5,220 nucleotides of DNA, from contig CAMCJW010000218.1 of assembly GCA_945875195.1 (NCBI GenBank), forward strand, positions 1 to 5,220, given 5' to 3'. Below are positions 1-5,220 of the stretch, piece by piece. Every line of letters starts with the position of its first letter. The first letter of the stretch is position 1. This stretch comes from Chitinophaga pinensis. GTDB taxonomy: Bacteria > Bacteroidota > Bacteroidia > UKL13-3. The position numbers were made by a program, and so were the translations under genes. The notes beneath the pieces were generated by a model. That model had not been told where the DNA came from and made no database searches. It saw nothing but the letters and a program-made list of their open reading frames with translations.

Positions 1-582
1 ATGTAAACCTTTGATGCGGTTTTGGTGAATGGCATGAGAACTAGCCTCCATAAAACAATATTCGCAGCCCCTATCAACCATTACTCTTAGCAATGCATTT
101 AACCTAATGGCATCTGGCGTGGTATGTGTAGCAGGAATTATTTCTTCATTGATTTGGTTTTGAACGGTAGATAATAAACCAACGTTTGAACCCAAGGAGC
201 GAAACAAATTAAATAACAAAGTGGCAACAGTTGTTTTGCCATTAGTGCCCGTAACTGCAACCAATTTAAGTTCTTTACTAGGATTACCGTAAAAATTTGC
301 CGCAGCAAATCCCATGAATTCGCTGGTATTTGCTACTTTAATATAGCATACATTTAACTCCAAATTTGTTGGCAAAACCTCACAAACAATGGCGGTACAG
401 CCCTTTGCTATAACTTGAGTAATATAGTCGTGACCATCAACTGCTGTGCCTTTCATAGCAAAGAACAATGAAGCAGCAATTGCCTCTCTTGAATCGAAAG
501 TTAACTGTTCAATATTTTGGTTGAGGTCACCCGATACAGAAATAGTATCTAAGCCCGCTATGATATGTGCTATAGTTTGCAT
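1..582 (-). CDS. murE: UDP-N-acetylmuramoyl-tripeptide synthetase MurE, N-terminal part (3' end outside window)
   Basis: This is the first 194 codons of MurE, the cytoplasmic Mur ligase that adds the third stem-peptide residue (meso-diaminopimelate in most Gram-negatives) to UDP-MurNAc-L-Ala-D-Glu, using ATP. Visible are the substrate-binding N-terminal domain with DSRE (residues 30-33) and VDGHDYI (48-54), the P-loop TGTNGKTT (111-118), the HTTPDA segment (153-158) and MEASSHA (178-184), all in the normal MurE order. The carbamylated lysine and the C-terminal domain that selects the amino acid lie beyond the left edge, so the DAP or Lys preference cannot be read here. ATG at 582 follows the PBP stop by 2 nt (TAA-CC-ATG) and has no SD, which fits coupling to the gene before it. 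The sequence is in frame throughout, so the gene looks intact as far as it goes. MurE is preferred over MurF or MurD because of the MEASSHA motif and its position directly after the division PBP. Confidence 0.96.
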   Translation of the reverse strand, partial: MQTIAHIIAGLDTISVSGDLNQNIEQLTFDSREAIAASLFFAMKGTAVDGHDYITQVIAKGCTAIVCEVLPTNLELNVCYIKVANTSEFMGFAAANFYGNPSKELKLVAVTGTNGKTTVATLLFNLFRSLGSNVGLLSTVQNQINEEIIPATHTTPDAIRLNALLRVMVDRGCEYCFMEASSHAIHQNRIKGLH

Positions 583-584
583 GG

Positions 585-2726
585 TTAGCTTAGTTGTAAT
601 TGAATATTTTGATATTTCCTAAGTGGAGTTCCTGGTGAAACAGATTGTTTTTTCACTCTTCCTAATCCTTGTATATTTACCTTCACTCCTTTGCGTTCAA
701 GAATGTATAAAGCATCTTTAGCTCCCATTCCTCTTACATCTGGCATCTTACCTGCAGATACCAATACAGGTTGAATAGCGATTGAATTATCTTGTGCACT
801 ACCAATTACCCAATCGGTTTCGTCTTGGTGAATAGAATCATTGTGAAAGTGTGAGGAAAGTTTTACTTGATCCAAAACTACCTTCACATCAGTTTTATCA
901 CTCATGGTAATCAATGGTAAATCTTGGGTAAAACTAGGTTCAACAAATTTCAATTCACGGTGCAAATTGAGTGCACTTGCATACACCTTGTCTGCAATTT
1001 CTTTAAAAACTGGTAACGCTACTTTAGCTGCATAATAATTTTCTTTACGAGGGCGACTAATTAATACCATGCAAGAATATTTTGGATTTTCTGCAGGGAA
1101 ATAACCACAAAAAGAGGCCCTGTAACTTTTGTCTCCACCAGCTTGGTATCCCCTTTTATTATTGGCAACTACAGCTGTTCCAGTTTTACCAGCATAAGTA
1201 TAGAAGCCACTTTTTAATAGGGAAGCTGTACCCCGCAGCACAACACCTTCCATCATGTTTTGTAGTTGTTTGGCAACCTCCTTACTACAAATTTTAGAAT
1301 TCATTACAGCAGATTTATATTCCTTCACAACCTTTCCATCTTGCTCAATTCTTTTAACCAACATGGGGCGAACCATTACACCATTATTTGCAACAGCATT
1401 GTAAATTGACAATAATTGTAAAGGAGTAATTTGCAACTCGTATCCAATAGCCATGTAAGGCAAACTGGTGCAAGACCAAGTTTTATTATTAGGACTTTTT
1501 ACCAAAGGAAAACCAACGCCAGATAGCTGAAGGTTCAATTTTTCGGTTAATCCCATCTCTTTGTAATGGGTATATAATTTTTGAGGATCTTTTGAATAAT
1601 GTTTTTGCATTAGCTTGCCAAAAGCCACATTGGAAGAATGTTCAAAGGCTTCTTGTAAGGAGATAACACCAGTACCTAAATGAGAATCCTTCATCACCAC
1701 ATTGCAGAATCTTACTTCACCACCCTCTGCATCTACTTTATCTTCAGGATTCATTTTTCCGTCTTGCAATAAGGCTAAAGTAGAAATGAGTTTAAAAGTT
1801 GATCCAGGCTCAACACATTCGCCTACTGCATAATTGTAACTTTCATTATAAACACCCTCAGATTTACGGGTTAAGTTTGCAATGGCTTTTAACTCGCCAG
1901 TAGCAACTTCCATCAAAATAGCAGTACCATAATCTGCATCATTTTCTAGTAAGGTATTTAACAAGGCATTTTCTGCAACATCTTGCAAATTGATATCTAG
2001 GGTGGTAATTACATCTCTACCTTGTTTTGCCTCAATCATAAATTCATCATCTATTGGCATCCATGTACCTCCTGCAATGCGTTGCATCACATGCTTACCA
2101 CTTTTACCTGATAGCGACTCATCAAAAAAACCTTCTAAACCAACTCTTACGGCACCCTCTTCTTGCTTGAATCCAATGGTACGTTCTGCTAATACGCCAA
2201 AAGGTTTTTCTCTACGCGTTCTTTCAGTTATGAGTAAACCACCCTTGTATTTACCCATTCTAAAAATAGGTAATTTGGTTAATGCACGCATTTGGTGGTA
2301 ACTAATTTTACGTTTGAATAAAAAGTATCTGTTTCCTTCTTTTCTTATGCTAACCAAGCTTTTCTTATAAGCTAACTCCGAATTATCTTTAAACAAATTC
2401 GCTAAGCCAAAAGCCAATGAATCTATGTTGTTTTGAAAATACTCTTCGTCCTTAAATGCTTGTGATTTGGCATCTATGCGGATATCATAAATAGGAAGTG
2501 ATGTTGCTAATAGGTTGCCATTGCAATCAAAAATATTACCTCTTACTGCCTCAATTTCAAACACACGTGTACTCAAACTATCGGCCAAAGCGCGCCAATG
2601 TTTACCCTCCATGAATTGTATTTTAAACAAAGAATAGCCTATCAAAAAAGCAAAAACCACCATACCCGAAAACACCACAGTGGTTCGGATCAAAATGGAC
2701 TTTCTTGAATTGGTATTAGTTATCAC
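585..2726 (-). CDS. ftsI: Class B penicillin-binding protein / septal transpeptidase with PASTA tail (FtsI/PBP3 role)
   Basis: This is a 713-residue monofunctional DD-transpeptidase that should crosslink septal peptidoglycan in the periplasm. It has a short cytoplasmic N-terminus, one membrane anchor (about 12-34), and a class B dimerisation domain with the RGNIFDCNGNLLA motif (62-74). The transpeptidase domain runs from about 265 to 585. Its catalytic motifs are all present: STFK (309-312, nucleophile S309), SSN (364-366) and KTGTA (514-518). A PASTA domain occupies about 658-712 (starting KMPDVRGMGAKDAL), and the preceding 600-655 may be a degenerate PASTA unit. The start is GTG at 2726. 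The frame closes upstream with a TAA ten codons before it, no ATG, GTG or TTG lies between, and the next Met (residue 22) would cut into the membrane anchor. The start overlaps the end of the FtsL-like gene by 11 nt. The architecture resembles SpoVD or PBP2x, but the dcw position between ftsL and murE argues for the FtsI role. Confidence 0.95.
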   Translation of the reverse strand: MITNTNSRKSILIRTTVVFSGMVVFAFLIGYSLFKIQFMEGKHWRALADSLSTRVFEIEAVRGNIFDCNGNLLATSLPIYDIRIDAKSQAFKDEEYFQNNIDSLAFGLANLFKDNSELAYKKSLVSIRKEGNRYFLFKRKISYHQMRALTKLPIFRMGKYKGGLLITERTRREKPFGVLAERTIGFKQEEGAVRVGLEGFFDESLSGKSGKHVMQRIAGGTWMPIDDEFMIEAKQGRDVITTLDINLQDVAENALLNTLLENDADYGTAILMEVATGELKAIANLTRKSEGVYNESYNYAVGECVEPGSTFKLISTLALLQDGKMNPEDKVDAEGGEVRFCNVVMKDSHLGTGVISLQEAFEHSSNVAFGKLMQKHYSKDPQKLYTHYKEMGLTEKLNLQLSGVGFPLVKSPNNKTWSCTSLPYMAIGYELQITPLQLLSIYNAVANNGVMVRPMLVKRIEQDGKVVKEYKSAVMNSKICSKEVAKQLQNMMEGVVLRGTASLLKSGFYTYAGKTGTAVVANNKRGYQAGGDKSYRASFCGYFPAENPKYSCMVLISRPRKENYYAAKVALPVFKEIADKVYASALNLHRELKFVEPSFTQDLPLITMSDKTDVKVVLDQVKLSSHFHNDSIHQDETDWVIGSAQDNSIAIQPVLVSAGKMPDVRGMGAKDALYILERKGVKVNIQGLGRVKKQSVSPGTPLRKYQNIQLQLS

Positions 2727-3099
2727 TATAGGTAATTTTACTTGGTGGAGTTTTTAATTCTTTGATGCCATAAGGCTGCAACTTTTTAGCCACTGCAGAT
2801 TGTTTGCTATCACTCATTAACTCACTTAACTCACTGATATATTCACTTCTTAAATCTTTTACTTCTTTATTGAGCTTGTCTGTTTCACGAATGATTTTTT
2901 CGGACCTGTGGCTATTGTAAATAAACAGTACAATCAAAACACAGAGGTATGCTAGGAAAGGAAGCTGCTTCATAAATTGCTCCGGTTTGATCCTAAAATC
3001 AAAGTCGGCAAAGCGCTTCACCGCTTCCGTGAAGTTGCGACTATCCTGATCAACGGGCTTTTTAACCGTTGCTTCTTCCTCCTCAATGATGCGGTTCAT
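2716..3099 (-). CDS. ftsL: FtsL-like cell division protein (Bacteroidota type)
   Basis: This 127-residue single-pass membrane protein has the FtsL plan. An acidic then basic cytoplasmic N-terminus (1-45, starting MNRIIEEEEA) is followed by one hydrophobic segment (about 46-61, LPFLAYLCVLIVLFIY). Next comes a heptad-like charged stretch likely to form a coiled coil (about 64-100), and a tail with AKKLQPYGIKELKTPP (104-119), the sort of conserved end seen in Bacteroidota FtsL-like proteins. In known systems FtsL forms a complex with FtsB and FtsQ and activates FtsWI at the septum; this role is inferred from topology and position between rsmH and the division PBP, since primary sequence is poorly conserved in the family. 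The ATG shares one base with the rsmH stop (TAATG), so translation is probably coupled. No SD is evident. It overlaps the PBP gene by 11 nt. The start has no close rival: the next Met is residue 43, just before the membrane segment. Confidence 0.85.
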   Translation of the reverse strand: MNRIIEEEEATVKKPVDQDSRNFTEAVKRFADFDFRIKPEQFMKQLPFLAYLCVLIVLFIYNSHRSEKIIRETDKLNKEVKDLRSEYISELSELMSDSKQSAVAKKLQPYGIKELKTPPSKITYSDN

Positions 3100-4016
3100 T
3101 AACTATCAGTTCGTTTTTCTGCTATACGTAATTTGGCACTTCTTGAACGTGGATTTCGTTCTAATTCTTCTAGTGATGCGGTAATCACTTTTCGGCTCAA
3201 AGCTTCCATTGGCTTTTTTACATTGCCATAAAAGTCCTTATCTAAATCACCATTGAAATTTCCACTCGCTATAAAATTCTTAACCAATCTATCTTCCAAT
3301 GAATGGTAGCTCATCACCACCAATTTTCCATTGGGCTTTAAAACCTCTGGAACTTGTAATAGAAAGCTTTTCAGCACTTCCATTTCGCGGTTCACTTCTA
3401 TGCGCAATGCCTGAAACACTTGAGCCAAAAACTTATAATCACCAAACTTGGGTGTGTGTTTTTTTAAAGCCTCTTTTAATTGTCCAACACGCGATATAGG
3501 TTCAACATTTCTATAATTTACTATCTCCCTTGCCAATGATTTGGCATTCTTTAATTCACCGTATTGATAGAATACATCTGACAGTTGCGATTCAGAATAA
3601 GTATTCAATAATTGAGCTGCACTTATGCCACTCGAAGTATGCATGCGCATATCCAATTCGGCATCATCAAACCTAAAAGAGAAACCTCTATCTGCCTCAT
3701 CAAACTGGTGCGATGAAACACCTAAATCTGCTAATATGCCATCTACGGGCAATAAGCCTTGGTATTGTAAATGGTTTTTAATGAACTCAAAATTTTGATC
3801 TATGAATACAAGTCTTTCATCTTTTGGCAAATTTGCTTTCGCATCTTCATCTTGGTCGAATGCAATCAATACACCTTTATCATTCAACGCATTTAATATA
3901 GCATTTGAATGGCCGCCGCCACCAAAAGTTACATCTACATATTTACCTGCAGGGTTAATTTCTAAACCAGCTAAGCATTCGGTTAACATCACAGGAGCAT
4001 GGTATTTATTTTCCAT
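3099..4016 (-). CDS. rsmH: 16S rRNA (cytosine1402-N4)-methyltransferase RsmH (MraW)
   Basis: RsmH uses S-adenosylmethionine to N4-methylate C1402 in the decoding centre of 16S rRNA, and is usually the second gene of dcw clusters. Family blocks are present in order: HAPVMLTE (6-13), the SAM-binding loop VDVTFGGGGHS (27-37), FDQDEDA (53-59), DGILADLGVSS (92-102), RGFSFR (110-115), LDMRM (121-125), FQALRIEVN (201-209), SYHSLEDR (236-243) and the basic NPRSRSAKLR end (288-297). At 305 residues it is full length. Two starts are possible, at 4022 (MKMENK) and 4016 (MENK). I chose 4016 because a strong SD, AAAGGAGG at 4023-4030, lies 6 nt from it but directly abuts the ATG at 4022, where it could not work normally. 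With this start the overlap with mraZ is 11 nt. The stop shares a base with the ftsL start. Confidence 0.96.
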   Translation of the reverse strand: MENKYHAPVMLTECLAGLEINPAGKYVDVTFGGGGHSNAILNALNDKGVLIAFDQDEDAKANLPKDERLVFIDQNFEFIKNHLQYQGLLPVDGILADLGVSSHQFDEADRGFSFRFDDAELDMRMHTSSGISAAQLLNTYSESQLSDVFYQYGELKNAKSLAREIVNYRNVEPISRVGQLKEALKKHTPKFGDYKFLAQVFQALRIEVNREMEVLKSFLLQVPEVLKPNGKLVVMSYHSLEDRLVKNFIASGNFNGDLDKDFYGNVKKPMEALSRKVITASLEELERNPRSRSAKLRIAEKRTDS

Positions 4017-4476
4017 CTTCATCCTCCTTTTTCCTCTTACTCATAACCTCTTCTGCCAATGCACTGAAGTCAGAAGGCTCCTCACTCAACATTTTATCGT
4101 ATTCTGCCTTGTTCCAAATCTCCACCTTATTACCGTATGCCAGCAAAACTAACTCGCCTTTTAAATCGGCAAACTCTTGTAATTGCTTTGGAATTAACAC
4201 TCGTGAAGCAGCATCCATTTCCAATTTGCTGGCTCCTCTTAAAAAGTATCTTTTAAAGGTGCGCTCCTTTTGTATGTAATCACTCAACTTATCTATTTCG
4301 GCAGCAATCAATTTCCACTCATTGCTTGGATACATTACTACGCACTTTTCGAAACCACGGTTAATGAAAAACGAATCCTTTGCCGCTTCCGGCAACTGCT
4401 TTTTTAAAGCAGAGGGAATCATTAACCTTCCCTTGGCATCCATTTTACATTCGAATTCTCCGTTCAGTTGCGTCAT
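4006..4476 (-). CDS. mraZ: MraZ, transcriptional regulator of the dcw operon
   Basis: MraZ is a DNA-binding protein of the AbrB-like (SpoVT/AbrB) fold. It forms ring-shaped oligomers and, in the bacteria studied, binds direct repeats upstream of its own operon to control it. The 156-residue product has the two tandem MraZ half-domains, each with its DxxxR signature: DAKGR (13-17) followed by LMIPSALK, and DAASR (88-92) followed by VLIPKQLQ. The lysine- and acid-rich C-terminal tail also encodes the rsmH ribosome-binding site. I start at the ATG at 4476 (MTQLNGEFECKMDAKGR), which matches the usual MraZ N-terminus and length. The frame stays open to an ATG at 4572, but that would add 32 residues with no family counterpart and put the operator repeats inside the coding sequence. 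No SD precedes 4476. It is the first gene of the operon and overlaps rsmH by 11 nt. Confidence 0.95.
   Translation of the reverse strand: MTQLNGEFECKMDAKGRLMIPSALKKQLPEAAKDSFFINRGFEKCVVMYPSNEWKLIAAEIDKLSDYIQKERTFKRYFLRGASKLEMDAASRVLIPKQLQEFADLKGELVLLAYGNKVEIWNKAEYDKMLSEEPSDFSALAEEVMSKRKKEDEDGK
4023..4030 (-). promoter_or_regulatory. Strong Shine-Dalgarno for rsmH inside the mraZ 3' end
   Basis: AAAGGAGG on the minus strand is embedded in the lysine- and acid-rich last codons of mraZ (KKEDEDGK). It is 6 nt from the ATG at 4016 and 0 nt from the ATG at 4022, so it decides in favour of the 4016 start. It is the only strong SD in the operon; mraZ, ftsL, the PBP and murE lack one. Confidence 0.75.
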
Positions 4477-4500
4477 TACTAGTGTTAAGCGATTACAGCG

Positions 4501-4508
4501 TAAAAATA
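4501..4508 (-). promoter_or_regulatory. Candidate -7 element for the mraZ operon (proximal)
   Basis: TATTTTTA on the minus strand matches the Bacteroidota -7 consensus TAnnTTTG at all but the last base. The -33 position falls in the GTGG repeats, with no clear TTTG, so support is partial. If used, transcription would start about 20 nt before mraZ and the operator would overlay the promoter, which suits autorepression. A rival lies at 4692-4699. Confidence 0.3.
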
Positions 4509-4517
4509 GAAACATTT

Positions 4518-4542
4518 TTCCACTTTTCACCACTTTCTCCCA
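4518..4542 (-). promoter_or_regulatory. Probable MraZ operator: three TGG-type direct repeats at 10-bp period
   Basis: Read on the minus strand, the units TGGGA (4542-4538), TGGTG (4532-4528) and TGGAA (4522-4518) are each separated by 5 nt (GAAAG, then AAAAG); each is preceded by G, so GTGG recurs exactly every 10 bp. Known MraZ operators consist of TGGGN direct repeats with 5-nt spacers upstream of mraZ, so arrangement and location fit. Only the first unit has the full TGGG; the others match TGG. A further inverted copy, TGGAA, lies on the plus strand at 4549-4553. The array ends 41 nt before the mraZ start. The assignment rests on this match and is not experimental. Confidence 0.72.
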
Positions 4543-4559
4543 CTTTTGTGGAAAAATCG

Positions 4560-4930
4560 AACTTTTACACATTTCAACATATTTGCCAAAGTGGTTTATT
4601 TATCTGGCCTTCAAGGGTATTTTAAAAGCGAAATGCGACTTTCTAAAAAATGGGAGTGTTAAGAAGTTTGGGGCCACAAATGCGACATCGCCAAAAATAT
4701 AACGCACTGATTTTCATTAAAAGCGTTTGGTCTAGTGGTGAATTGTGGGGGTGTTTTTATGCCTTTTGATTGCCTCTTTTTTGAAAAAATGATCAGTTCC
4801 TAAGATACTCAAATGCCAATGACAGGAAATATTTTTCAAAAGGCTATAAGTGTAAAAAAAAAATCTAATTGAAGCTTCCAAAACACTGAATACCACAAAT
4901 ATTTTTCGGCGTTAACCAACAAAATAATCG
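4560..4930. other. Gene-free divergent intergenic region
   Basis: I see no convincing gene here on either strand. It is AT-rich and holds the distal promoter candidate for mraZ, a run of ten A (4854-4863) and a T6-G-A6 inverted run (4777-4789). It also holds an imperfect long-range inverted pair: CGCCAAAAATAT at 4689-4700 against ATATTTTTCGGCG at 4899-4911, one base longer. None has enough GC stem to be a terminator. The layout fits a regulatory gap between two divergent transcripts. Confidence 0.6.
4692..4699 (-). promoter_or_regulatory. Candidate -7 element for the mraZ operon (distal)
   Basis: TATTTTTG on the minus strand is an exact match to TAnnTTTG. A weak -33-like TTTT lies 19 nt upstream, at 4719-4722. 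Use of this site would give a leader of about 200 nt and place the operator repeats well inside the transcript. In AT-rich DNA such a match can occur by chance. Confidence 0.3.
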
Positions 4931-4938
4931 TAGGTTTG
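4931..4938 (+). promoter_or_regulatory. Candidate -7 element for the aspartic protease gene
   Basis: TAGGTTTG is an exact match to the Bacteroidota -7 consensus TAnnTTTG. No good TTTG stands at the -33 position; TTTTTCGG around 4902-4909 is the nearest T-rich stretch. Transcription would begin near 4945, giving a leader of some 60-90 nt before the possible protease starts. Confidence 0.4.
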
Positions 4939-4959
4939 AATCAATATAAATTATACACT

Positions 4960-5021
4960 ATGAATGAATTTATTACCTTGATGGCCTATTGCAGGAGTAC
5001 CTTATGATTCAGCACCCATAA
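4960..5021 (+). promoter_or_regulatory. Protease 5' leader with two tiny overlapping ORFs
   Basis: A 15-codon frame from the ATG at 4960 (MNEFITLMAYCRSTL) ends with TGA at 5005-5007. A second ATG at 5004 overlaps it as ATGA and reads MIQHP before TAA at 5019-5021. An SD, AGGAG at 4993-4997, sits 6 nt before the second ATG. That second frame is the same frame as the protease downstream. These may be leader peptides coupled to the protease, remnants of its original start, or chance; no homology can be claimed for such short peptides. Confidence 0.3.
4993..4997 (+). promoter_or_regulatory. Shine-Dalgarno AGGAG before the ATG at 5004
   Basis: AGGAG lies 6 nt from the ATG at 5004, an ideal spacing. 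It is notable because that ATG leads only to a five-codon peptide before an in-frame TAA, and the protease frame resumes after it. This makes 5004 a likely original or alternative start of the protease gene. Confidence 0.45.
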
Positions 5022-5033
5022 TATAATAATGAT

Positions 5034-5220
5034 TTGATCACTAAAGAAACACTTCCTATTCATTTGGTTGAAATAGAACCCGGAAATTACCATTTATTTA
5101 TTGCTTGCAACGTTGGTAGAAATAACGCTTGGCTTTTACTAGATACAGGTGCATCTAAAACAGCCTTCGACTTCACTAAAATTGAAAGCATGCTTGGCGC
5201 GCACAAGCATGAGCAGCAAG
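5034..5220 (+). CDS. Retropepsin-like aspartic protease, N-terminal part (3' end outside window)
   Basis: The frame encodes a beta-rich N-terminus (ITKETLPIHLVEIEPGNYHL) followed by WLLLDTGASKTAFD, the flap-side strand and catalytic loop of retropepsin-type aspartic proteases. The catalytic Asp is residue 37, in DTGAS at 37-41. Small clan AA proteins of this kind occur in Bacteroidota and normally act as homodimers, one Asp per subunit; substrates are mostly unknown and none can be inferred here. The start is uncertain. The same frame has a well-placed SD and ATG at 5004 but is cut by TAA at 5019-5021. The first usable initiator after that stop is TTG at 5034, and the next in-frame ATG (5190) lies beyond the active site. 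Starting at 5034 gives 62 codons to the edge and the N-terminal length expected for the family. The gene is divergent from mraZ and probably has its own promoter. If TTG is not used, it may be a nonsense-disrupted gene. Confidence 0.7.
   Translation, partial: MITKETLPIHLVEIEPGNYHLFIACNVGRNNAWLLLDTGASKTAFDFTKIESMLGAHKHEQQ

Noticed and set aside
1082..2301. Plus-strand open frames inside the PBP gene
   Set aside because: They lie wholly opposite a strongly conserved coding sequence with all catalytic motifs; their translations have no protein-like features.
3299..4152. Plus-strand open frames opposite rsmH and the rsmH/mraZ junction
   Set aside because: They are antisense to well-conserved RsmH and MraZ codons and have no supporting signals.
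4477..4572. N-terminal extension of MraZ starting at the ATG at 4572
   Set aside because: The 32 extra residues have no counterpart in the MraZ family, and the stretch contains the periodic operator repeats. The family-typical start is at 4476.
4631..4686. Nine-base direct repeat AAATGCGAC at 4631-4639 and 4678-4686
   Set aside because: Only two copies, 47 bp apart, without flanking similarity or clear relation to a promoter; compatible with chance.
4322..4702. Plus-strand open frames of 126 and 81 codons over mraZ and its upstream region
   Set aside because: They are antisense to mraZ and its operator, show no recognisable domain or start signal, and read like reverse-strand shadows.
4725..4755. 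tRNA-like string GGTCTAGTGGTGAATTG
   Set aside because: It resembles a tRNA D-arm region, but no acceptor, anticodon or T arm can be built from the surrounding sequence.
4777..4789. T6-G-A6 inverted repeat as a terminator
   Set aside because: The arms have no GC pairs and the loop is one base, so no stable hairpin is expected; no gene ends nearby on either strand.
4854..4863. Run of ten A as a possible slippage or terminator signal
   Set aside because: It is outside any coding frame and has no hairpin next to it; ordinary for AT-rich intergenic DNA.

Overview
The window carries the start of a division and cell wall (dcw) gene cluster from an AT-rich genome. All dcw genes lie on the minus strand, so the cluster reads from right to left: mraZ, rsmH (mraW), a small FtsL-like gene, a class B penicillin-binding protein with a C-terminal PASTA region (FtsI role), and the first 194 codons of murE, which runs off the left edge. 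This gene order points to Bacteroidota. So do the acidic FtsL-like protein with its divergent sequence, the PASTA-tailed division PBP, the mostly SD-less starts and the TAnnTTTG-like promoter elements. A Chitinophagia or Sphingobacteriia type of organism is my guess; nothing here fixes the genus.

The junctions are very tight: mraZ/rsmH overlap by 11 nt at the start I prefer, rsmH/ftsL by 1 nt (TAATG), ftsL/PBP by 11 nt through a GTG start, and PBP/murE are 2 nt apart. This is one translationally coupled operon. Its products act together. MraZ is the transcriptional regulator at the head, RsmH methylates 16S rRNA, the FtsL-like protein and the PBP belong to the septal peptidoglycan machine, and MurE makes the precursor. 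Upstream of mraZ, three GTGG-containing units spaced exactly 10 bp apart (about 4518-4542) look like the MraZ operator.

From about 4560 to 4930 there is a gene-free, AT-rich divergent intergenic region. To its right, on the plus strand, a truncated gene encodes a retropepsin-like aspartic protease with an LLDTGAS active site (5034 to the right edge). Its 5' end is odd. A good SD plus ATG sits in the same frame at 5004 but meets TAA after five codons, so the protease must start at a TTG, depend on readthrough, or be damaged.

Most of the window is a conventional dcw operon. I see no mobile element, CRISPR array, RNA gene or clear terminator. The points most worth following are the protease 5' end and the operator array.
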